This document shows, piece by piece, positions 23,948 to 32,857 of a stretch of DNA of 44,124 nt. Numbering within the stretch: position 1 is the first letter of the stretch; each line of letters starts with the position of its first letter. The position numbers and the translations under genes were made by a program. The notes under the pieces were generated by a model. That model was not told the DNA's origin, made no database searches, and saw nothing but the letters and a program-made list of their open reading frames with translations. Source of the stretch: JAFIHK01 sp041441455 (GTDB lineage Bacteria > Bacteroidota > Bacteroidia > Bacteroidales > UBA932); contig JASDTB010000099.1 in NCBI GenBank assembly GCA_041441455.1, positions 1 through 44,124 of the forward strand, read 5' to 3'.

Positions 23948-26425
23948 ATGCGCCATTTTAAAGTAACCTTTACAATAATAATCATCTTTTCGCTGTTTGT
24001 TCCTTCTATTATGTTAGGAGTAACAAGCGACGAAAATCTTGATAAACTGCTTCATTCGCTCACACTACGCGAAAAAATTGCACAGCTATATATTTGTGCG
24101 TTCAGTACTAATCCCAATGATCGCTCTTTTTATGAGATTGACAATCTAATTGAAAAGGAGAGGATTGGAGGAGTTATTTTGATGGAGTCTAATCTTCACC
24201 AATTTGTTGAAAAGATCAATAAATTGAGAAAAATCTCTAAAGTTCCTCTCTTGATCTCAATCGACGGAGAGTGGGGAGTTGCGATGCGAATTGATTCGGT
24301 GACTGCTTTTCCTCGTCAACTGCAATTAGGTGCGATGAAAAATTCTCCAGAAGTTGTTGAGCAGATGGGAAGCTATATTGCTGAGCAGTGTAAACGGTTA
24401 GGTATAACTTTGAATTATGCCCCTTCAATTGACATCAATAGTAATCCATTAAATTCGGCAATCAACACTAGATCTTTTGGAGAAAATAGATTGAAAGTAT
24501 CTGATTATGGTTGGGCGTACTATAAAGGGATGAGGGGCGAAGGTGTGCTAGGCTCTGCCAAACACTTCCCAGGTCATGGCGATACGGATGTAGATTCTCA
24601 CTATGATTTACCATTGTTAAAATTTTCGAAAGAGAGACTAGACTCAGTAGAACTTGTTCCTTTCAAAAGAATGATCTTATCGGGAGCTGAGTTAGTAATG
24701 ATAGGTCACCTGCAGATTCCTTCATTGGATTCATCAGGAACACCATCTTCTATTTCCAGAAGAATAATCACCGATTTTTTAAAAAACAGTCTGGAATATA
24801 ATGGTTTAATAATAACTGATGCCCTTAATATGAAAGGAGTGTCGGTCGGAAGAGATAAGGCGAGACTACCTTTAGAATCATTATTAGCTGGAGCTGATTT
24901 GATTCTGATGCCAGAAAATGTGAGCGAGTCTATAGATGTGATAGAGAGGGCGGTCAAAGATGGAATCATCTCCGAACATGCAATCAATATGAGATGCAGA
25001 AAAGTTCTCAAACTCAAGAGTGAGCAAAACCTGTTGAGCGATTCTTGGAGAGAGATTAAAAGGGAGAACATCCTTTCTGACCTTTCGAAAAGTAAATACA
25101 CTTATCTTAATAGAACTATTGCAGATAGATCGTTGATTCTATTAAAAAATAGAAACAATATTATTCCACTACCAATTTCAACCAAACCAACTACTCTAAT
25201 TGCAATTGGAGCTGAAAGAGGTGGAAGTAAGTTTGCCTCATATTTATCTAGATATTCCCCTATTGATACATTGGTTTTAGATTCAAAATCTTCAACTTCA
25301 GAAATTCGGAATTATATAACATCAAAGCCAAATGACATTAATATCATAGTTAGTATCCACAATACAGATCAGAGACCTCAAAAAAACTATGGTTTAGACA
25401 ATAATACAATGTCTCTTTTAGCCGATTTAGCCAAAGAGAGGAAGATCACTTTAGTCTATTTTGGTAATCCTTATGCGTTTAGAGAGATCTCAAAGATTGA
25501 TAATTTTGATGCTATTATTTGTGCATTTAATTCATCTGACTATAATTTAGATTTGGCCTCTCAAAAGATTTTTGGTGCATCTACTTTCAAAGGAGAGATG
25601 CCTGTAACCTCAGGTAATTTTCTCTATGGAAGAGGGTTGGATTCTGATAAGAGTAAAGTACTCTCCTTTAATTCTACTGAACTCTACAATGTAGATGGAG
25701 ATAAGTTTTTTAAAGAACTGGATAAATTAATAACATCTGAAAATTATGATCATCAAGTCAGTGGCTCGAGATTGATTGCCCTTAAAGATGGAGTTGTTTT
25801 TGTTGATAGATGTTATGGAAATATGACGAGTGATGATGTGGTGGATCTAAAATCGACATCTGCTGCGTTTACAACCCTGCCTCTATTGCTTAAATTGATA
25901 GACGATGGCCATTTATCTTTGGAAGACTTTGTTTATAAGTATTACGGAAAAAAAGCTAAAGAGGGGTATAATCAGTTAATCTCTGATCTTTTAGTCTCTG
26001 ATAAGAGCTCAGATATTAAGACGTTAAATAAGATTATCTCAAAATTTATTAAGAAAAATCAAGAAGATTCTCTTTATCAAAATATTTATAATCCTTTAGG
26101 ATTTGGTAAATATGTATTGAAAGAGATTGGGGATAATTTAATCGTTAATCCGATTGACATTGCGAAATTCTTAGGAATGGTTCAATTCGCAGGTGAATAT
26201 TCAAATACAAAAGTTTTTACAAAGAATAGTGCTGACTTTATCTCTAACTCTCTGTTCTATTTTAATGATAGAGAGAAAAAAGGGCAGTATTTATGGTACG
26301 ACGCAACTTCGGGGGTTGCGATGATCTATTTTGAAAAGGGTTATTCAGGTGAAAAATCTGGCTCAATCAATACTGGTATAAAAGCAAGAAGGGTTTTAGA
26401 GAGTGCTTTTATACAGAAGGATTAA
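23948..26425 (+). CDS. GH3 beta-N-acetylhexosaminidase-like enzyme with degenerate beta-lactamase-like tail
   Basis: 825 residues with an N-terminal signal sequence. Residues about 29-360 are a GH3 catalytic domain of NagZ type: AKHFPGHGDTDVDSHYDLP (204-222) with the His/Asp pair, and nucleophile Asp291 in LIITDALNMKG. Residues about 390-565 form the second GH3 domain. Residues about 590-825 resemble the class C beta-lactamase/serine hydrolase domain fused to GH3 in Bacteroidota, but are short, and the SxxK site reads S636-TS-A639, lacking the catalytic Lys. The GH3 part should be active, probably on peptidoglycan N-acetylglucosamine; the tail is probably inactive. It follows the mutase by 6 bp and overlaps the convergent receiver gene by 17 bp. 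Confidence 0.88.
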   Translation: MRHFKVTFTIIIIFSLFVPSIMLGVTSDENLDKLLHSLTLREKIAQLYICAFSTNPNDRSFYEIDNLIEKERIGGVILMESNLHQFVEKINKLRKISKVPLLISIDGEWGVAMRIDSVTAFPRQLQLGAMKNSPEVVEQMGSYIAEQCKRLGITLNYAPSIDINSNPLNSAINTRSFGENRLKVSDYGWAYYKGMRGEGVLGSAKHFPGHGDTDVDSHYDLPLLKFSKERLDSVELVPFKRMILSGAELVMIGHLQIPSLDSSGTPSSISRRIITDFLKNSLEYNGLIITDALNMKGVSVGRDKARLPLESLLAGADLILMPENVSESIDVIERAVKDGIISEHAINMRCRKVLKLKSEQNLLSDSWREIKRENILSDLSKSKYTYLNRTIADRSLILLKNRNNIIPLPISTKPTTLIAIGAERGGSKFASYLSRYSPIDTLVLDSKSSTSEIRNYITSKPNDINIIVSIHNTDQRPQKNYGLDNNTMSLLADLAKERKITLVYFGNPYAFREISKIDNFDAIICAFNSSDYNLDLASQKIFGASTFKGEMPVTSGNFLYGRGLDSDKSKVLSFNSTELYNVDGDKFFKELDKLITSENYDHQVSGSRLIALKDGVVFVDRCYGNMTSDDVVDLKSTSAAFTTLPLLLKLIDDGHLSLEDFVYKYYGKKAKEGYNQLISDLLVSDKSSDIKTLNKIISKFIKKNQEDSLYQNIYNPLGFGKYVLKEIGDNLIVNPIDIAKFLGMVQFAGEYSNTKVFTKNSADFISNSLFYFNDREKKGQYLWYDATSGVAMIYFEKGYSGEKSGSINTGIKARRVLESAFIQKD

Positions 26426-26789
26426 GGTAGTGATTGATTTTCTTTAATAACTCTTCGCGTCTGATAGGCTTAGATACATAGTCGTTACAGCCTGATTCTA
26501 TAGCTTTATCTTTATCGCTAGAGAAAGCATACGCTGTTTGTGCTATGATAACTACATCTTTGTTCATTTTTCGAATCATAGATGTAGCTTCATATCCATC
26601 CATTCCAGGTAGACGTATGTCCATCAGAATTAGTTCGATGTCTTGGTTTTGTTCAAAAGTCTCTACAGCAGCCTGTCCATTTACGGCTTTCAGGAGTTCA
26701 ATATTCAAGTCTTTCAGAACTAACTGAAGGTAGATGAGATTAGTCTCATCGTCTTCAACAATCAAGACTTTGGGTCTGTTAGTTGCCAT
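26409..26789 (-). CDS. Stand-alone CheY-like response regulator receiver
   Basis: 126 residues, one receiver domain and nothing else. Acidic pocket E12-D13-D14 (VEDDETN), phosphoacceptor Asp57 (LMDIRLPGMDGYEAT), Thr85 (IIAQTAYA) and Lys107 (VSKPIR) are all present. The sequence resembles receiver domains from hybrid histidine kinases, so it may be a released domain or act in a phosphorelay with an unlinked kinase. A near-consensus TAAATTTA box lies upstream at about 26807-26821. It follows pssA by 57 bp on the same strand. Confidence 0.92.
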   Translation of the reverse strand: MATNRPKVLIVEDDETNLIYLQLVLKDLNIELLKAVNGQAAVETFEQNQDIELILMDIRLPGMDGYEATSMIRKMNKDVVIIAQTAYAFSSDKDKAIESGCNDYVSKPIRREELLKKINHYLNPSV

Positions 26790-26846
26790 TTTGTAGTTTT
26801 TTATGTTTTATAAATTTAGGTATGGTTATAAAAAATGAGTTTTAAA

Positions 26847-27596
26847 TTATATTCTCTTACTATTGCCGATAAATATAATGAAGTTTATAATAATATACAA
26901 TATGAAGATTATGAGAATAGAGAGTGACCAATCAAGTCCTAGAAGGGCATTAATTATGATGATTACGCTACAAATCGAAAGGAAGATATATCTAGACTTG
27001 TTTTTACGCCAATCAGTCGATTTAAATTTCATCGAAAACATTGTCATTTCGCAAACAAGCAGCATTGATAGGATGAATGACAATACTGGGATAAACCATA
27101 CTGTATTTAAGATTGGATCTAGTGTTTGATTGATTGTAGTGAAATAGATGAGCATCGAAATGATTAATGCATTTGCAGGTGTTGGTAAGCCGATAAAGTT
27201 TTCACTTTGTCTAATATCTACATTGAATTTAGCAAGTCTCAATCCAGAGAATACAGCAATTATAAGAGGAAAGAACGTTAATAGTTCAAACGAAATAGAA
27301 GAGTTGTCCCCAGAAATGTAAGGTGATAACGATTGCGAATATCGATAATATAAAAGAAGAGAAGGAGCTAGGCCAAAACTGACCATATCGGCCAGAGAGT
27401 CTAACTCCTTTCCTATTGGAGAATAAGCTTTTAGCAGACGTGCCGCAAAACCGTCTAAAAAATCAAAAATAGCTGCTGCCATAATTAGAAATACAGCCCA
27501 TGTTGACCAGCCTTTTAAGGCAAAAATCACAGCGACTGAACCAGCAAACAGGTTCATTGAGGTTATTGTGTTTGGGATGTGTCTGCGAATGCTCAT
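26847..27596 (-). CDS. pssA: CDP-diacylglycerol-serine O-phosphatidyltransferase
   Basis: Makes phosphatidylserine from CDP-diacylglycerol and serine at the inner membrane, the precursor of phosphatidylethanolamine. The CDP-alcohol phosphatidyltransferase motif DG(x2)AR(x8)G(x3)D(x3)D is complete: Asp48, Gly49, Ala52, Arg53, Gly62, Asp66 and Asp70. The start RRHIPNTITSMNLFAGS is typical of PssA. 249 residues, about eight spans. It follows the C1 peptidase pair by 14 bp and is probably in the queE operon. Confidence 0.94.
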   Translation of the reverse strand: MSIRRHIPNTITSMNLFAGSVAVIFALKGWSTWAVFLIMAAAIFDFLDGFAARLLKAYSPIGKELDSLADMVSFGLAPSLLLYYRYSQSLSPYISGDNSSISFELLTFFPLIIAVFSGLRLAKFNVDIRQSENFIGLPTPANALIISMLIYFTTINQTLDPILNTVWFIPVLSFILSMLLVCEMTMFSMKFKSTDWRKNKSRYIFLSICSVIIIINALLGLDWSLSILIIFILYIIINFIIFIGNSKRI

Positions 27597-27610
27597 AATT
27601 TTATTCTAAA

Positions 27611-28732
27611 TTAAATACCAAGTTTTTTTCTAATATCTTTAGGAACAGCATCTTTGTGAATCATTATTGAGATGCTCTTAGCTCGAACATAACTTTCGGA
27701 CATATTTAAATATCCTCCAAATTTATTTCTTTCTGTACCCCAAGAGTTTTTAGTAATGTAATATATTGTTCCGTTTTGATCTTTCACCATTCCTGTTATA
27801 TGCATTAGATGGTCGTCGGTGGTAACAAAAGATTCGTATCCTTTTTGTCTGATCTCTTGTGTTACTTTAACTTCGGGATAGATTTTTTGAAATTTTACAA
27901 CCTCTTCGATATTTTCTGCAGGATCGGGATAAATTGCAACTCCATTTGAATGTGAGAAACCTTTTTCGCTAACATCACCATCCCAGCAAACAGTATAACC
28001 ATTTTTAAGAGCGTTATCCATCACCAACATAAATTCGTCTAATGGAAGGTTGTAAAATGGAGCAAAATCCCAGTTGTCCGGAACCTCGATTACAGATTTT
28101 TTGTAGAAAGGAATATGAGAGAAACTAGTGATCTCTACATAATCTTCCATATTTAGTCCAAGGCTCTGAGCAAATGTAACAGGGGTGTACTCTTTACCTT
28201 TAAACTGAAATTTTTCAGGAACTTTACCTAAGTAGATATCGAACAATGAATTTACAAGTTTATAGTATTCAGGGCTTCTTTGTTTTAGTTCTACTGCAGC
28301 CGCAGAAATTGCATTTACAAATTGGTTTAGCTCTTTGTGATTGTTTAGTTTTGAATCATAGTTGATTCCATTATAAATCTCTTGAGGAATAACTCCATTG
28401 TTTGCAAGAATATTTGTGAACATGTGAGCTAGACTTCCTTGTCCGAGATTACCTTTTCCTCTTCTTAGGTAGTTGTCATTCATTCTGTTCATGTAGTTCT
28501 GTCTTACAACATACATTTCAGAAAGATCAAATTCTCCTTTACCAGTTCTGAGAAGCTCAGACTCAATGAATGAAGCTGTAGCGTAGGCCCAGCATGTGCC
28601 ACTAGATGCTTGATTTTTAACAGGAGAAGCAGGGTTTCTTACAATATCGGTAAACTGGAAAACTTGAGAAAACGCAATATTAACTTGCAGCATTGCAAGG
28701 ATTCCAATTGAAATCAATGTTAACTTTTTCAT
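27611..28732 (-). CDS. C1 family (aminopeptidase C/bleomycin hydrolase-like) peptidase, copy A
   Basis: 373 residues with signal peptide (MKKLTLISIGILAMLQVNIA). Papain-fold triad: Cys47 in NQASSGTCWAYATASF, His308 in TTDDHLMHITG and Asn329 in TKNSWG, with the oxyanion Gln41. The MHIxG and KNSWG blocks match PepC/bleomycin hydrolase. Those enzymes are usually cytoplasmic, while this one should be exported to the periplasm. It is a tandem paralogue of the next gene, only 4 bp apart, and shares the DLSEM, YAQSLG-like and DDYV blocks. Substrate unknown. Confidence 0.9.
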   Translation of the reverse strand: MKKLTLISIGILAMLQVNIAFSQVFQFTDIVRNPASPVKNQASSGTCWAYATASFIESELLRTGKGEFDLSEMYVVRQNYMNRMNDNYLRRGKGNLGQGSLAHMFTNILANNGVIPQEIYNGINYDSKLNNHKELNQFVNAISAAAVELKQRSPEYYKLVNSLFDIYLGKVPEKFQFKGKEYTPVTFAQSLGLNMEDYVEITSFSHIPFYKKSVIEVPDNWDFAPFYNLPLDEFMLVMDNALKNGYTVCWDGDVSEKGFSHSNGVAIYPDPAENIEEVVKFQKIYPEVKVTQEIRQKGYESFVTTDDHLMHITGMVKDQNGTIYYITKNSWGTERNKFGGYLNMSESYVRAKSISIMIHKDAVPKDIRKKLGI

Positions 28733-28736
28733 AGAT

Positions 28737-29924
28737 TTAAATACCTAGTTTAGTTCTAATTTGTTGTGGAATAGAGTTTTTGTGAACAACAATATTCATT
28801 GTTTTATATTTCACAAATGATTCTGATACATACCAGATGCCTTTGAACTCACCTGTTTCGCCCCAAGAGTTTTTAACCATATAGAATTTTCTTCCATCTT
28901 GATCTTTTGCTATTCCAAAGATTTGCATTCCATGGTCGTCTGTTGTCTGTCCATTATCGAATGCCTTTTGTCTCTCTTCCTGAGTTATTACCTTTTCAGG
29001 AACTCTCTCCATCAATGAGAAGATTTTGCTGTCGATTTCGGACTTAGAGAGACCTGTCCAGCGAGCTTGATCAGAACCAGAAGTATTTACAACTTCGATA
29101 TCTGGCATGATTGCTATACCATTTCTAGTAAATCCCTTTTCGCTTACGTCTGAGCCCCAAAGCACAGTATATCCATTGTTTATAGAGTTGTCAAATACTT
29201 GCATCAACTCTTCGATAGGAAGATTGTATGAGAGGTCCCATCTCCAGTTATCAGGAATCTCAATTGCAAATTGGGTGTAGAATGGATGGTGAGAGTATGA
29301 TGTTAATGATACATAGTCATCGGGGTTAATACCAAGTGACTGTGCGTATGTCTTAGGAGTAAACTCTTTACCATTAACAATAAATTTTTCTGGTTTTTTG
29401 CCAAGATAGGCGTCTAAAATTCCAGCAAGACCACTCTTCCAAGCTGTAGATAATTTGCCGTTTGGATTCTTTAGAATTGCATTTACATATCCCGAAATTG
29501 CTGCGTCAAATTCATTATGAGCATGATTCTTCTCTCCGTAGTTTAATCCACTCATCTCTTTTTCTGGTACTGTACCATAATGTTTTAGAACATAAAGTGC
29601 GTCTCCAAAAGAGCTTCCTGGCGACAAATTAATGTTTCCAGAAGTTCTTACATATTTGTCTGATTTGTCAAAATATGAAGATGATACAACAAACATCTCA
29701 GATAGATCTACTTCGCCTTTTCCTAATCTAATAATCTCAGACTCCAGGAAAGCATTGGTAGAAAAACTCCAACAGGTGCTTGACCTGTTTTGATTTTTTA
29801 TTGAAGTGATAGGTAATTGTTTGACTACGGTAAATTCGTAGGCTGTTTTTGGCTTGTTCTCTTGCGAAAACGCTGAGACCACAAATAGAGCCAATAATGA
29901 AAACGTGATTATTGTTTTTTTCAT
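28737..29924 (-). CDS. C1 family (aminopeptidase C/bleomycin hydrolase-like) peptidase, copy B
   Basis: 395 residues with signal peptide (MKKTIITFSLLALFVVSAFS). Triad Cys51 (KNQNRSSTCWSFSTNAF), His331 (TTDDHGMQIFG) and Asn352 (VKNSWGE). It is a clear paralogue of the gene 4 bp downstream, including a shared C-terminus (RxKLGI), but with an extra segment near residues 275-310. Both copies keep all catalytic residues, so specificity rather than activity has probably diverged. It follows queE by 21 bp. Confidence 0.9.
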   Translation of the reverse strand: MKKTIITFSLLALFVVSAFSQENKPKTAYEFTVVKQLPITSIKNQNRSSTCWSFSTNAFLESEIIRLGKGEVDLSEMFVVSSSYFDKSDKYVRTSGNINLSPGSSFGDALYVLKHYGTVPEKEMSGLNYGEKNHAHNEFDAAISGYVNAILKNPNGKLSTAWKSGLAGILDAYLGKKPEKFIVNGKEFTPKTYAQSLGINPDDYVSLTSYSHHPFYTQFAIEIPDNWRWDLSYNLPIEELMQVFDNSINNGYTVLWGSDVSEKGFTRNGIAIMPDIEVVNTSGSDQARWTGLSKSEIDSKIFSLMERVPEKVITQEERQKAFDNGQTTDDHGMQIFGIAKDQDGRKFYMVKNSWGETGEFKGIWYVSESFVKYKTMNIVVHKNSIPQQIRTKLGI

Positions 29925-29945
29925 GTTTGATATTATGATTTTAGG

Positions 29946-30569
29946 TTACGGTATGTTCATAAATTTGTGAGTCTGTAGAGAGATATTCCAATTTGGATGA
30001 TTCTTTACATATTCTATAATCTCAGGTAAGACCTGTTTTGATCTGCTCCATTCTGGTTGCAAGTATAGAAGGCAATCTTTTCTAACCTTTTGACGATTTA
30101 ATTCTGCCCATTCGAAATCAGCAACATCCTCAATAATAACTTTTAACTCCGAAGCAAGTTGGTGAAATCCTTCAACAGGTGGTTTGTTTTTCTTTGGAGA
30201 AAGTGTAATCCAGTCAAATCTTCCTGATATTTTTTGAGACCCCGAAGTCTCAATGAAAATCTCTAAATTATGTTTTTTAAGCTCCTCACACAAAATTCCT
30301 AATGGATATGTAAGAGGTTCTCCTCCTGTTATCACTATTGCCTGGGCAGGGTATTTTGTAGCTTCACTTACGATGTCGTTTACTGGTATAGGTGGAAATT
30401 TTTTTGGATTCCATGTCTCTTTGGCATCACACCAGCGGCACCCTACATCGCATCCGCCCAGCCTGATAAAATAAGCAGGCTTACCTGTGTGGAAGCCCTC
30501 TCCCTGAATGGTATAGAAACTCTCTACCAATGGAAGCAGCTCTCCGTTTTTCAATTCTGGGAATGTCAT
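29946..30569 (-). CDS. queE: 7-carboxy-7-deazaguanine synthase
   Basis: Radical SAM enzyme that contracts the ring of 6-carboxytetrahydropterin to 7-carboxy-7-deazaguanine in preQ0/queuosine synthesis. The cluster motif is CX3CX2C (Cys40, Cys44, Cys47 in LGGCDVGCRWCDAKETW), after SFYTIQGEGFHTGKPAYFIR; the GGEP motif (VITGGEPLTYP) is present. 207 residues, normal. TATATTTG lies 14 bp before the ATG. First gene of a likely operon with the two C1 peptidases and pssA, none of which is otherwise tied to queuosine. Confidence 0.95.
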   Translation of the reverse strand: MTFPELKNGELLPLVESFYTIQGEGFHTGKPAYFIRLGGCDVGCRWCDAKETWNPKKFPPIPVNDIVSEATKYPAQAIVITGGEPLTYPLGILCEELKKHNLEIFIETSGSQKISGRFDWITLSPKKNKPPVEGFHQLASELKVIIEDVADFEWAELNRQKVRKDCLLYLQPEWSRSKQVLPEIIEYVKNHPNWNISLQTHKFMNIP

Positions 30570-30583
30570 CTCTTTTTTTTCTA

Positions 30584-30591
30584 CAAATATA
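30584..30591 (-). promoter_or_regulatory. -7 promoter box TATATTTG before queE
   Basis: Perfect TAnnTTTG on the minus strand, 14 bp before ATG 30569. No clear -33 element. It is divergent from clpB. Confidence 0.6.
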
Positions 30592-30617
30592 GCAATTGAG
30601 TCATCATATAAGTAAAA

Positions 30618-30636
30618 TTCTGCTAAAATGGCAGAA
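30618..30636. promoter_or_regulatory. Inverted repeat upstream of clpB, possible operator
   Basis: TTCTGC (30618-30623) and GCAGAA (30631-30636) flank a 7-bp centre. TGGCAGA occurs here (30629-30635) and again at 30646-30652, 17 bp on. No TAnnTTTG box is seen before clpB, so a stress-specific promoter or operator is plausible but not shown. Confidence 0.3.
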
Positions 30637-30696
30637 AAAATACATTGGCAGAGATATTGATAAAATAGATGATAAAGAGATTTTAATAAATTCTAT

Positions 30697-32832
30697 ATGA
30701 TGAATAAACAAAATTATGAAGCCCTCGGTGTTTATGCCGTAAACCTGAATGAACAGGCCAGAGCGGGAAAACTGGATCCTGTCATTGGGAGGGATGACGA
30801 GATCAGAAGAGTTCTTCAAATTTTGAGTAGAAGGACTAAAAACAATCCAATTCTTGTGGGTGAGCCCGGAGTTGGAAAGACCGCTATTGCAGAGGGGATT
30901 GCTCAGAGAATAATCAATGGAGACGTTCCCGAGAATTTGAAAAGTAAGACGCTGTTTTCATTAGATATGGGTGCCTTAATTGCTGGAGCTAAGTATAAAG
31001 GTGAGTTCGAAGAGAGGCTTAAAGCTGTTGTAAAAGAGGTGATTGAGAGTGCAGGAGAGGTTATTCTTTTTATTGATGAGATTCACACATTGGTTGGAGC
31101 TGGTCGAAGTGATGGGGCGATGGATGCTGCTAATATTCTTAAGCCTGCTCTTGCAAGAGGGGAGTTGAGAGCTGTAGGTTCAACTACATTAGATGAATAT
31201 CAGAGATATTTTGAAAAAGATAAGGCGCTTGAGAGAAGGTTTCAGATGGTTATGGTAGATGAGCCTTCTCCTTCGGAGGCTGTCTCTATTTTAAGAGGTC
31301 TCAAAGAGAGGTATGAAAACCACCATAAAGTGAGAATCAAAGACGATGCAATTATTGCTGCTGTTGACCTTTCGCACAGATATATCACTTCTCGTTTTTT
31401 ACCTGATAAAGCTATCGACTTAATTGACGAAGCTGCCTCTAAACTTCGTCTTGAAATGAACTCTGTTCCGGAGAGCATTGACGAACTAAATCGGAGAATC
31501 CGTCAACTTGAAATTGAACGTGAAGCGATTAAAAGAGAGGGAGATAAGGAGAAAATGAGAGAGCTTACCGAGGAAATTACCAGATTATCTGCCGACAGGG
31601 ACGCTCAAAATGCTAAATGGAAAGATGAAAAATCGATAATTGACTCGATTCAAAAGAAGAAGCAAGAGATTGAGGATCTAAAACTTAGGGCAGAAGAGGC
31701 TGAGAGAAGGGGAGACTATGGTGTTGTAGCCGAGATCAGATATGGAAAGATTGTTGCGGCTCAAAGTGAAATTGAACAGTTGAATGCAAAAAAGAGTGAC
31801 TCAGAATATGCATTGATCAAAGAGTATGTAGAACCGGAGGATATTGCAGAGGTAGTTGCCAAATGGACAGGTATTCCAGTCAAGAGGATGCTTGAGAGTG
31901 AAAAGGAAAAACTACTAAGAATGGAAGATGCTCTTCATAAAAGAATAGTTGGCCAAGATGAGGCAATATGTGCGGTGTCAGATGCTATCAGAAGAAGCAG
32001 AGCGGGTTTGCAAGATGCAAAAAGGCCAATAGGCTCCTTCTTGTTCCTGGGTACAACTGGTGTCGGAAAGACTGAGTTGGCAAAAGCATTGGCAGAGTTT
32101 CTGTTTAACGATGAGAATATGATGACTCGTATCGATATGAGTGAATATCAGGAGAGACACTCTGTCTCTAGACTTGTTGGAGCTCCTCCTGGTTATATTG
32201 GCTATGAGGAGGGGGGACAGCTTACTGAGTCTGTTCGTCGTAAGCCCTATTCAGTTGTTTTATTAGATGAGATCGAAAAAGCACATCCCGATGTCTTTAA
32301 TATTTTACTTCAGGTGTTGGATGATGGACGGTTGACTGACAATAAGGGGCGCACTGTCGATTTTAAAAATACAATCTTGATAATGACCTCAAATGCTGGT
32401 TCTGCTGTGATTCAGGATAATTTAAGTAAAATGAATGACAGAAATCGTGATGAGATTCTTGAAAAAACAAGATTAGAGGTTATGGAGATCTTGAAAAGCA
32501 ATGTACGACCTGAGTTTCTAAATAGGATAGATGAGATCATCATGTTCCATCCTTTAACAATGAATGATGTTAAGGCAATTTTGAAGATGCAAATAAACGG
32601 TGTTAAGGAGATTCTTGCTGAGAAGGGTATCGATTTACAATTTACTGATTATGCGATGGATTACTTGTGTAACAAGGGTTATGATCCTTCTTATGGAGCA
32701 AGACCTGTGAAGCGTGTTTTGCAACGCGAATTGGTTAATGAGTTGGCAAAGGCGTTGTTGAGTGGTAGGTTGAGTAAAGAGAAACCAGTGGTTGCGGATT
32801 GCTTTGAGGATGTGATTGTTTTTAGAAACTAG
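30697..32832 (+). CDS. clpB: ClpB-type disaggregase lacking the N-terminal domain
   Basis: 711 residues. AAA+ chaperone that rescues aggregated proteins with DnaK. First nucleotide-binding domain with Walker A GEPGVGKT (55-62) and VILFIDEIHTLVGAG, the long coiled-coil M domain (about 255-385), second domain with Walker A GTTGVGKT (452-459) and the family ending. In E. coli ClpB the two Walker A motifs start at about 206 and 605, so about 150 residues, the whole substrate-binding N domain, are missing. Only 127 bp separate the gene from divergent queE, so the N domain cannot be encoded nearby. Everything else, including the M domain that binds DnaK, is intact. Confidence 0.93.
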   Translation: MMNKQNYEALGVYAVNLNEQARAGKLDPVIGRDDEIRRVLQILSRRTKNNPILVGEPGVGKTAIAEGIAQRIINGDVPENLKSKTLFSLDMGALIAGAKYKGEFEERLKAVVKEVIESAGEVILFIDEIHTLVGAGRSDGAMDAANILKPALARGELRAVGSTTLDEYQRYFEKDKALERRFQMVMVDEPSPSEAVSILRGLKERYENHHKVRIKDDAIIAAVDLSHRYITSRFLPDKAIDLIDEAASKLRLEMNSVPESIDELNRRIRQLEIEREAIKREGDKEKMRELTEEITRLSADRDAQNAKWKDEKSIIDSIQKKKQEIEDLKLRAEEAERRGDYGVVAEIRYGKIVAAQSEIEQLNAKKSDSEYALIKEYVEPEDIAEVVAKWTGIPVKRMLESEKEKLLRMEDALHKRIVGQDEAICAVSDAIRRSRAGLQDAKRPIGSFLFLGTTGVGKTELAKALAEFLFNDENMMTRIDMSEYQERHSVSRLVGAPPGYIGYEEGGQLTESVRRKPYSVVLLDEIEKAHPDVFNILLQVLDDGRLTDNKGRTVDFKNTILIMTSNAGSAVIQDNLSKMNDRNRDEILEKTRLEVMEILKSNVRPEFLNRIDEIIMFHPLTMNDVKAILKMQINGVKEILAEKGIDLQFTDYAMDYLCNKGYDPSYGARPVKRVLQRELVNELAKALLSGRLSKEKPVVADCFEDVIVFRN

Positions 32833-32857
32833 GTTTTATAATTTTTGAGTCTTTTCG

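Noticed and set aside
30604..30819. Minus-strand frame overlapping the start of clpB
   Set aside because: It lies mostly on the antisense of the conserved first AAA+ domain; shadow of clpB.
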